DNA of 13,179 bases from Anaerolineae bacterium (GTDB lineage Bacteria > Chloroflexota > Anaerolineae > JAFGEY01), in contig JAFGJF010000379.1 in the NCBI GenBank assembly GCA_016929205.1, positions 1-13,179 on the forward strand. Reading direction: 5' to 3'. Below the pieces are notes generated by a model. It saw only the letters and a program-made list of their open reading frames with translations, searched no databases and was not told the DNA's origin. The position numbers were made by a program, and so were the translations under genes. This document shows, piece by piece, positions 6,300-12,573 of the stretch. The first letter of the stretch is position 1. Every line of letters begins with the position of its first letter.

Positions 6300-8105
6300 A
6301 TGGATGAATCGACACAATGGGGGTATGCGACCAAACAACTTGTCGCTGCAACCTTGATGGTTCTGGCCGGGTTGCTGCTGTACAGCTTCCGATCTATGCT
6401 GCCGCCGGTGATCATTGCCGCGTTATTGTCCTATGTTTTTGCCCCACTGGTGGGCTGGTTCTCCAAAAAGCTGCATATTGGCCGTGGTGTGGCGACGCTT
6501 TTGCTTTATTTGATCGGTATTGGCCTGATCGCTACCGTTCCGGCGATCATCGTCCCCACAATTGTGGACGAGGTACGCAAGCTGCAAATCGATTTGAACG
6601 CAATCGTCAACACAGTGCTGAGCTGGGTTGCACAGTTTGAGCAAATCGAGATATTGGGTTATGTCATCCAGCTTCCTGTGAGTGACATTCAACCGGTCAA
6701 TTTTGACAATTTGCTCAAGTTGGCGCAAAGTGCGATCTCGCCCATCGCCGGCAGTGCCTTTTCGATTGTGCTTGGCGTGGCTTCTGGTGTGGGTTGGGTT
6801 GTCCTCATCGCCATGCTCTCGTTTTATATGATGACCGACGCGGAGCGCATCGGCCCGGCACTGTTGAACATCGTTCCCAGGCATTTTCGCTCAGAAGTCA
6901 CCCAGCTTTTCGCTAGGCTGAACAAAACCTGGAACGCCTTTTTGCGCGGCCAACTCGTGTTATGCATCACGATCGGCGTGGTTACCTGGCTTTCTATGGC
7001 CGCAGTCGGAATTTCGTATAGTGCAGCTCTCGGTATCGTTGCTGGCGTACTCGAATTGATTCCGAACCTCGGACCGATATTGTCTTCGGTTCCTGCTATT
7101 TTGTTGGCCCTCTTTCAGGGCTCGTCGTATATCAATATGTCGAATCTTGGCGTCGCTATTTTGGTTACGGTGATCTATATCCTCATTCAAAACCTGGAAA
7201 ATAACTTGCTTGTACCACGTATTATTGGGGCTAGCTTGAATCTCCATCCGTTGATCGTGATCATTGGCGTATTGGCCGGGGCGACGTTGGGCAACATTCT
7301 TGGTGTGCTGCTTGCGGCACCGGTTCTGGCCAGCCTGCGCGATATTCTTTACTACGTTTACTGCAAATTGGCCGGCCTCGATCCTTTCCCACCACCGCCT
7401 ACGTTTGCCGATTTGGCTCGAGAACGGGGCATTTGTGCGTTCCTGTTCGATTTGGATGGCACGCTGCTAGATAGTGACGATATGGCGGTGGAACGGTGGG
7501 CTATGCGACTGCGCCCGGTTGCATTCCTGGACAAAGTGTATGACAGCAAGCGTCTGGCGCGGCGGCTGATCATGTTTCTGGAAACGCCGATGAATATTGT
7601 GATCACGATCCTGGATACTGTCGGCCTGGATAGCCTGGTGCTTTCAATGGGAGAGCGATTTCGCAAAATGATTGCGTGGCAGGCACCTCATCGTTATGCG
7701 TGTGTCGATGGCACGATCGATCTAGTCAAACGTTTGAGCCAGGAGTATAGCCTCGGTATTGTGACCACTCGTAACCGGGACGACACGCAAAGGTTCCTCA
7801 AAAAGTTTGGATTGGAAGATGTGTTTAAGGCCGTAGTGACCCGGCAGGATGTCAAACGCCTGAAACCGCACCCAGAGCCGATCCGCTATGCGGCACGAGA
7901 GCTAGGTTGCGAACTAGAACAATGTGTGATGGTGGGCGACACGACCTTGGATATCCATGCCGGCAAGCGGGCCGGGGCGCTGACCGTTGCTGTATTGTGC
8001 GGATTTGGCGAGCGTCCCGAATTGGAGCGACTTCAGCCGGATCTTGTACTCGACACGACATCGCAGCTTGAACAGCATCTTGATCAATCTGTCTGGTATG
8101 AGTGA
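6300..8105 (+). CDS. PerM/AI-2E-family membrane protein fused to a HAD-family phosphatase
   Basis: 601 residues, about 240 more than a normal AI-2E family protein. ATG 6300 follows GGAG (6287-6290) with 9 nt spacing. Residues 1-358 form the multi-helix PerM/YhhT fold: helices near 15-50, 62-90, a soluble segment at about 92-145, then helices near 155-178, 215-240, 242-272, 284-298 and 316-345. It carries the family landmarks ELIPNLGPI (252-260) and QNLENNLLVPRIIG (297-310). A short Pro-rich linker (362-368) leads to a complete HAD hydrolase (about 378-590): DLDGT with D384/D386, motif II VTT (488-490), motif III K522 in LKPHP, and motif IV GDTTLD (546-551). The HAD part resembles phosphoglycolate-phosphatase-like enzymes with a helical cap. 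AI-2E relatives include quorum-signal exporters and ion/proton antiporters, so the transported species is unknown. The frame is continuous with no sign of a lost stop. The fusion suggests a cytosolic phosphatase held at the transporter. Confidence 0.88.
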   Translation: MDESTQWGYATKQLVAATLMVLAGLLLYSFRSMLPPVIIAALLSYVFAPLVGWFSKKLHIGRGVATLLLYLIGIGLIATVPAIIVPTIVDEVRKLQIDLNAIVNTVLSWVAQFEQIEILGYVIQLPVSDIQPVNFDNLLKLAQSAISPIAGSAFSIVLGVASGVGWVVLIAMLSFYMMTDAERIGPALLNIVPRHFRSEVTQLFARLNKTWNAFLRGQLVLCITIGVVTWLSMAAVGISYSAALGIVAGVLELIPNLGPILSSVPAILLALFQGSSYINMSNLGVAILVTVIYILIQNLENNLLVPRIIGASLNLHPLIVIIGVLAGATLGNILGVLLAAPVLASLRDILYYVYCKLAGLDPFPPPPTFADLARERGICAFLFDLDGTLLDSDDMAVERWAMRLRPVAFLDKVYDSKRLARRLIMFLETPMNIVITILDTVGLDSLVLSMGERFRKMIAWQAPHRYACVDGTIDLVKRLSQEYSLGIVTTRNRDDTQRFLKKFGLEDVFKAVVTRQDVKRLKPHPEPIRYAARELGCELEQCVMVGDTTLDIHAGKRAGALTVAVLCGFGERPELERLQPDLVLDTTSQLEQHLDQSVWYE

Positions 8106-8139
8106 TAAGGAACAATTCTTTCAAGTGGAGGGTAAAAGC

Positions 8140-9108
8140 GTGCCGGAGACGATACGCGCGGCTGCGGTGCAGTTTGAGCATCTGCCAAACAACAAACGAG
8201 CAAACCTGGTTAAAATCAGGGCGTTTGTCGAGCAAGCAGCGCGCCAATCGGTCGAGGCGATCGTCTTTCCAGAATGCTGTATAACCGGCTATTGGCATCT
8301 GCGCAAGCTCTCACGGCACGAGTTGACGGCGCTAGCCGAGCCGGTTTTCGATGGCCCTTCATCACAGGCACTGCTGGCATTGGCGCGAAGGTTCAAAATG
8401 GTCGTCGGTGCCGGATTGATTGAAGTGACGACCGATGGCACGCTTTACAATACGTTTGTCGTGGCTATGCCCGATGGCAAGTGTCGACGCCACCGCAAGT
8501 TACACTGTTTTATCAGCGAGCATATGGTTTCCGGATCCGAGTACACGGTGTTCGATACTCAGCTCGGGTGCCGCATAGGCGTGTTGACTTGCTACGATAA
8601 CAATATCGGCGAGAATGTTCGGATCACTGCGCTTGAGAAGGCCCAGATCTTGTTTGCTCCCCACCAGACCGGAGGCTGTGATTCGCCCGATCCGCACACG
8701 ATGGGGCTGGTCGATCCCGCGCTGTGGCATAATCGCCATCATGATCCGCAGGCCATTGAGGCCGAATTTCGGGGGCCAAAGGGACGCGCATGGTTGATGC
8801 GCTGGCTGCCAGCACGTGCCCACGACAACGGGCTTTTTCTTATTTTCAGCAACGGCGTAGGCGTGGACGATGACGAGATTCGGACCGGGAACGCCATGAT
8901 CCTGGATCCATATGGCCGCATTCTGGCCGAGACCTGGGCGGCAGGCGACGATATGGTTATTGCCGATCTGGATATGTCGCTTGTCGAGCAGAGCACCGGC
9001 CAGCGGTGGATCAGGACACGCCGGCCGGATTTGTACGCACCATTGACCGTGCCGACGGGGTTAGAACAAGACACCCGAACCGTACGTTTTGACAAGAAGG
9101 GAGTCTAG
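8140..9108 (+). CDS. Carbon-nitrogen hydrolase (nitrilase superfamily), substrate unknown
   Basis: 322 residues from GTG 8140, chosen because GTGGAGGG places GGAGG (8127-8131) 8 nt upstream. An in-frame ATG at 8098 overlaps the previous stop codon but lacks a ribosome binding site; it would add 14 residues. The catalytic Glu-Lys-Cys triad of the superfamily is intact: E45 in VFPEC, K120 in HRKLH and C151 in LTCYD. Such enzymes hydrolyse amide or nitrile C-N bonds in the cytosol. After the nucleophile comes a long segment (about 165-225: HQTGG, PHTMG, LWHNRHHDP, WLMRWLPARAHDNG) that is not part of the core nitrilase signature. I recognise it from bacterial homologues of unknown substrate. The C-terminus from about 285 (QRWIRTRRPDLY) fits the family. 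It is in the operon and may act on an amide made or recycled there, but nothing identifies the substrate. Confidence 0.87.
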   Translation: MPETIRAAAVQFEHLPNNKRANLVKIRAFVEQAARQSVEAIVFPECCITGYWHLRKLSRHELTALAEPVFDGPSSQALLALARRFKMVVGAGLIEVTTDGTLYNTFVVAMPDGKCRRHRKLHCFISEHMVSGSEYTVFDTQLGCRIGVLTCYDNNIGENVRITALEKAQILFAPHQTGGCDSPDPHTMGLVDPALWHNRHHDPQAIEAEFRGPKGRAWLMRWLPARAHDNGLFLIFSNGVGVDDDEIRTGNAMILDPYGRILAETWAAGDDMVIADLDMSLVEQSTGQRWIRTRRPDLYAPLTVPTGLEQDTRTVRFDKKGV

Positions 9109-9161
9109 CACGAGTATAGGAGCCGTTCACAAATTGGGTCCTATTCTGTGCAACTATCAGA

Positions 9162-10343
9162 GTGGCCTCTGTCCTGGTAATCTATAAAGAATTCCCCGCG
9201 CCATCGGTCGGGCACGCGGGTGGAAAAGCCGTGTTCCACGTCATCGCATTTCTTCACCGGCAGGGACATCGCGTTTCGCTAGTCGCTCGCGTGCGTGAGC
9301 AAGAGATGCAGTTGATCGATGAGACGCGTCCTTTTTGCGAACACATTTATACCGTGCCTCATCATACTGCACTCCCCGGTCCCACGCCGTTGGCCTTTTT
9401 GCGTAGCTATCTGGCATTGCGCCGCGAGGCTCGTTGTGCCCTGAAAACAGTGCAGCCGGATTTTGTTCATGTCGAAGTGACACAAACGGCGTTGACAATT
9501 CTTGGCCTTGCCCGCCCGTTCACCTCTTTTCGTCCTCTGGATGTCAATTGGTTTCTGTTCGAGCAGCAGGCCGCCAGCGCGCGTGGTGTGCGTCGTTGGG
9601 GCCTCGAGCTTGTCTCTTGTTTGTTGCACGCGCTTGAATTGTGGATATGTCGCCGCTACGATCTGATCGCGACCATTTCTGAGGGAGACCGCCGTCTGAT
9701 CGCGCCGCACTATACTCGCAAACCGCTTCTGCTCTTGCCTTTATCCGCTTCTTTTAACATCGTGGATGACGTTGAACCTGCGGTGCCGTCCGGCCCGAAC
9801 GTGCTCTTTGTCGGGGCTATGTATCGCGCGTTTAACGTGCAAGGTGTGCTTTGGTTTTTGGACCGGGTGTGGCCCGATGTACTGGCGCGCGTGCCCCAGG
9901 CTCGATTTTACGTGGTCGGATACGATCCCCCGCCAGAGATCTTGGGCAGGCACGATGGCGAGCACGTTTTTATCGTTGGCTTTGCCGAATCGCTCGTTCC
10001 GTGGTATCGGTCGGCGGCAGTATCGGTTTCACCTTTGTTCGTGGGTGGAGGATTGCTGCAAAAAGTCATCGACGCACTGTCGGCAGGTACGCCGGTGGTG
10101 GCGACCTCGGTGAGCAATCATGGCGTGGGCGCTGTGCCGGAGGTGCACCTGTTGTTGGCCGATGAGGCGAGCGATTTTGCCGCTGCCGTCGTCCGCCTGC
10201 TGCAAAACCCGGCAGATCGGGAACGGCTGGCACGGGCCGGGCAGCAGTTTGTCAACGAGCAGTATGACCTCGATCAGGCGCTTTTGAATTGGGAGTCGAC
10301 GTGGCTTGGCGAGATCGTCGATCATCAAGGGGGTGTGCCGTGA
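9162..10343 (+). CDS. GT4-like glycosyltransferase (GT-B fold)
   Basis: 393 residues. GTG 9162 is the first usable start before the conserved N-terminal strand (VLVIYKEFP), but it has no Shine-Dalgarno sequence; the nearest, AGGAG at 9118-9122, is too far away. The N-terminal acceptor half begins with a glycine-containing loop (APSVGHAGGKAVF, 13-25) and ends near the conserved ATISEGDRRLI (170-180). The C-terminal nucleotide-sugar half begins at VLFVGAMYRAFNVQGVLWFL (214-233) and contains GGGLLQKVIDALSAGTPVV (295-313), which corresponds to the GT4 donor-binding motif usually written GGGTRLKILEAMAAGxPVV. The normal Glu is Asp304 here and the usual Arg/Lys pair is altered, so donor specificity may differ. 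No membrane helix is evident. It probably builds a glycolipid or surface polysaccharide. Its stop overlaps the start of the next gene (GTGA). Confidence 0.87.
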   Translation: MASVLVIYKEFPAPSVGHAGGKAVFHVIAFLHRQGHRVSLVARVREQEMQLIDETRPFCEHIYTVPHHTALPGPTPLAFLRSYLALRREARCALKTVQPDFVHVEVTQTALTILGLARPFTSFRPLDVNWFLFEQQAASARGVRRWGLELVSCLLHALELWICRRYDLIATISEGDRRLIAPHYTRKPLLLLPLSASFNIVDDVEPAVPSGPNVLFVGAMYRAFNVQGVLWFLDRVWPDVLARVPQARFYVVGYDPPPEILGRHDGEHVFIVGFAESLVPWYRSAAVSVSPLFVGGGLLQKVIDALSAGTPVVATSVSNHGVGAVPEVHLLLADEASDFAAAVVRLLQNPADRERLARAGQQFVNEQYDLDQALLNWESTWLGEIVDHQGGVP

Positions 10344-10780
10344 CGCGCGTTCAACAACGACGTTCGATTGGAATCTGGATGTTGTGTATATGGGCCGCTG
10401 GGTTGGCGATCGAGATCCTCTTTCGTGCCTTTTTGCTTTCGATCAAACAGGCAGAGGATGGCACCTTGAATTTTCTGTTGACCGTGCCTGCTGTGGCTGT
10501 GACCACGGCGTACGTGTCAGCCTTGATTGTGGCGATCGTTGGTCTTGCCAGACTGCGCAATTGGGGGCGAAAGCTCTTCCTGGGATTGATTACGGCTTAT
10601 TATGGCTTGCTTTTCGTCGGCAGTTTGCCTGTGTGGGGTCCACTCGTTGGCATACCGTTGTTTTCACCCGGTCAGGCGTGGGTCACGGCCGTCGTTTTGG
10701 AATCCAGCATCGGTCTGGCGTTTGGATGGTGGTATCTCTACCGGCGGCGTGTCAAGCGCTGGTTTGGCGTCGAGCCATAG
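10340..10780 (+). CDS. Small four-helix membrane protein, function unknown
   Basis: 146 residues from GTG 10340, which overlaps the glycosyltransferase stop codon in GTGA; AAGGGGG (10327-10333) lies 6 nt upstream. A longer in-frame reading from 10289 exists but lacks a comparable signal. Four hydrophobic segments are visible at about 10-34, 45-70, 79-100 and 112-134, with basic ends (RVQQRR at the N-terminus, RRRVKRW at 135-141) that suggest both termini are cytosolic. No family or motif is recognised. The start-stop overlap suggests translational coupling with the glycosyltransferase, so it may be a membrane partner or flippase-like accessory of the same envelope pathway; that is inference. 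Confidence 0.75.
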   Translation: MTRVQQRRSIGIWMLCIWAAGLAIEILFRAFLLSIKQAEDGTLNFLLTVPAVAVTTAYVSALIVAIVGLARLRNWGRKLFLGLITAYYGLLFVGSLPVWGPLVGIPLFSPGQAWVTAVVLESSIGLAFGWWYLYRRRVKRWFGVEP

Positions 10781-10796
10781 TCGGAATGGGTGGGTT

Positions 10797-11384
10797 ATGG
10801 TAGAGTCTGGTTTTGACGTATGTACAGCGCTAGCCTATATCGGGCTTGTGCTTTTCGTGTGGGGCGGGTTTTGGCTCGGGATGCCGGGCATTTATGGAAC
10901 GTCTGGCGCGCTGTCTCGCCCGGATCTGATTCGAGCAGCATTCGATCTGATCCACCTCATGCCGGGAGAAAAGGTTTACGATCTGGGCGCGGGCGACGGA
11001 CGCGTGGTTGTTGCTGCTGCCAAAGCATATCAGGCACGTGGGGTTGGCGTCGAGATCGAGCCGACGCACTGCCTTGTGGCGTGGTTGCGCGCGTTGGTGA
11101 ATGGCGTCGTCCGGCGCGTTTCCATCCGGCAAAAAAACCTGTTTGATGTCAACCTGGACGATGCTGACGTTGTCTTTTTGTATTTATCGCCCAAGGTTTT
11201 GGAGCGCCTGGCTCCACAGTTGATCTTGAAACTGCGTCCTGGTACGCGCGTCGTGAGCGTGCATTTTCCAATTGAAGGGTGGCTGCCGGTCGACGTTAAT
11301 GTCGGCTATTTGCTCTTTGTATACCAGATGCCTCCCCAACCGGGCGGCGTGGACGACTTGATAAAAAGTTGGCAGGTGACGTAA
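10797..11384 (+). CDS. Membrane-tethered class I SAM methyltransferase, FAM173-like
   Basis: 195 residues from ATG 10797, 16 bp after the previous stop. The upstream G-rich stretch GGGTGGG is a weak ribosome binding site. The frame is open further upstream but only inside the preceding gene. One membrane helix (about 10-29) precedes the catalytic domain: motif I VYDLGAGDGRVVVAAAK (60-76), acidic motif VGVEIEP (83-89), NLFDVNLDDADVVFLYLSP (114-132) and LKLRPGTRVVSVHFPIEGW (145-162). Motif order, small size and N-terminal helix resemble the FAM173 family, whose mammalian members methylate lysines of membrane proteins of the ATP synthase/ADP carrier type. By analogy this enzyme may modify a membrane protein; small-molecule or lipid substrates remain possible. 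It is the last gene of the operon. Methyltransferase activity is a firm prediction; the substrate is not. Confidence 0.85.
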   Translation: MVESGFDVCTALAYIGLVLFVWGGFWLGMPGIYGTSGALSRPDLIRAAFDLIHLMPGEKVYDLGAGDGRVVVAAAKAYQARGVGVEIEPTHCLVAWLRALVNGVVRRVSIRQKNLFDVNLDDADVVFLYLSPKVLERLAPQLILKLRPGTRVVSVHFPIEGWLPVDVNVGYLLFVYQMPPQPGGVDDLIKSWQVT

Positions 11385-11405
11385 TTTTTCCGGCGTGCCT
11401 TTTAC

Positions 11406-11434
11406 TTGACATATTCCAGCAAACCCGGTATGAT
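11406..11434 (+). promoter_or_regulatory. Near-consensus sigma70 promoter for the sortase gene
   Basis: Perfect TTGACA (11406-11411), a 17-base spacer and TATGAT (11429-11434), 22 bp after the methyltransferase stop. The leader to GTG 11485 is about 45 nt. It makes the sortase an independent transcription unit, though read-through from the operon is possible because no terminator is visible between them. Confidence 0.75.
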
Positions 11435-11484
11435 AAGGTAGCGTATTCGTTGGGGGACTCGTTACGTCAAGCAGGGAGTTGTTT

Positions 11485-12573
11485 GTGTCAGGCGTTTGTC
11501 CTTACCTAAAAACGGTCAGAGGTGCTTTACAGGCACCGCAGGCCTATCCAACTCATCAGCATCGATGCACCGTTCGTGGCAAAGATATTGTCGTCGCGCC
11601 CGGGATTCAGAGTCGCCTCTGTCTATCGGGGCAGTACCGTTCTTGCCCGTTTTTCTGTGGCGAACCGGTGCAGCCTGCTGTCGATACGCCAACGGTGCTG
11701 CCGGCGCCTGTCTCAAAACCATTCAAGCTCGCCAGGCCAGCAGTTAGCATCATCCTCATTCTAATCGCGGCTGTGTGTTTTGCGGCAATGATGGCCTTTT
11801 GGCTTGCTCCCCGATTGATCAAGGCCGAAGCCTCTTTGATGACCGCGACCGCCTTTCCGACTGTTTTGGCGGACAGCTCGACAGCTACGCCTGTATCGGT
11901 TGCGTCTAAACCACGCACGTTACTACAATTGCTTGCCACCCGGACGCCAACGGTTACACCAACGCCGACCTCGACGCCGACCTCAACGCCGACGTTCACA
12001 CCAACGCCGACCTCGACGCCTACGTCCACACCAACGCCGACGTCCACGCCAACGCCTACGCCAACGCCGTTGCGCCCGCCGGCCGATCGCTTGCCCGATC
12101 GGATCGTGATCCCGTCGATCAATTTGGATTCGAAAATCGTCGAGGTTTCCCGCAAAGTGATGCAGGTTGGTGACGAAAAAGTATTGACCTGGCAAGTCGC
12201 CGACTATGCGGTCAGCTTTCACCAGAACTCGGCCTATCCCGGTCACGTCGGAAACACGGTGCTTTCAGGGCATAACAACATCCTGGGCGAGGTGTTTCGA
12301 TATCTCATCGATGTCGAGGTGGGCGATCAGGTGGTGCTTTACGTGGGCGATCGAGGCTATCCTTATGTGATTGAGGAAAAGATGGTTCTGCCGGACCGCG
12401 ACGTTTCACTGGAGAAGCGCCAGGAAAACGCCCGCTGGATAGAATCTTTCCCCGACGAACGTGTGACCATGGTTACTTGTTGGCCCTACACGGGCAACTC
12501 GCACCGGGTGATCGTGATTGCCAAGCCACCCCCCGAACCGCAAAATGCGGTGGTTACCCTTCCGCTTGAATGA
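11485..12573 (+). CDS. Sortase (class D/E-like) with N-terminal Cys-rich head, TM helix and Thr-Pro linker
   Basis: 362 residues from GTG 11485, chosen because AGGGAG (11473-11478) lies 6 nt upstream; a TTG at 11479 abuts that site and is rejected. Order of parts: a cytosolic head (1-60) with spaced cysteines, CPYL at C5, HRC at C28, CLSG at C46 and CPFF at C54, suggesting a metal-binding or disulfide-stabilised knuckle; one membrane helix (about 86-108); a stalk of Thr-Pro/Ser repeats (154-195); and the sortase barrel (200-348). The barrel has H263 in TVLSGHNN, C332 in VTCWP and R341 in SHRVIVIA, the full catalytic triad. The enzyme would sit outside the membrane, cleave LPxTG-type signals and join the protein to the cell surface. 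A candidate substrate with LPVTG is encoded at 266-1012. The 3' end overlaps rsmA by 20 bp on the opposite strand. The class is tentative. Confidence 0.92.
   Translation: MSGVCPYLKTVRGALQAPQAYPTHQHRCTVRGKDIVVAPGIQSRLCLSGQYRSCPFFCGEPVQPAVDTPTVLPAPVSKPFKLARPAVSIILILIAAVCFAAMMAFWLAPRLIKAEASLMTATAFPTVLADSSTATPVSVASKPRTLLQLLATRTPTVTPTPTSTPTSTPTFTPTPTSTPTSTPTPTSTPTPTPTPLRPPADRLPDRIVIPSINLDSKIVEVSRKVMQVGDEKVLTWQVADYAVSFHQNSAYPGHVGNTVLSGHNNILGEVFRYLIDVEVGDQVVLYVGDRGYPYVIEEKMVLPDRDVSLEKRQENARWIESFPDERVTMVTCWPYTGNSHRVIVIAKPPPEPQNAVVTLPLE
11941..12072 (+). repeat. Degenerate tandem repeat encoding the Thr-Pro stalk
   Basis: Low-complexity DNA built on a 6-bp ACGCCN-type unit. A longer copy starting ACACCAACGCCGACC appears at 11956 and 11998 and, slightly changed, at 12028, so higher-order steps of 42 and 30 bp (multiples of 6) are visible. 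All steps keep the frame and encode Thr-Pro/Ser-Thr-Pro repeats, as expected for a cell-wall-spanning spacer that can lengthen or shorten by slippage without breaking the protein. Confidence 0.85.

Noticed and set aside
8098..8139. ATG 8098 as the start of the nitrilase-family gene (overlapping the previous stop)
   Set aside because: No ribosome binding site precedes it, while GTG 8140 has GGAGG at ideal spacing and the conserved domain begins just after it.
10602..10796. Long N-terminal extension of the methyltransferase within the 4-TM gene
   Set aside because: It lies wholly inside another gene in a different frame, and its residues look like shadow translation. ATG 10797 gives the expected family length.
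11941..12072. Short regular repeats that might suggest a CRISPR array or minisatellite element
   Set aside because: The units are 6-bp coding repeats without unique spacers, and they encode the Thr-Pro stalk of the sortase in frame.
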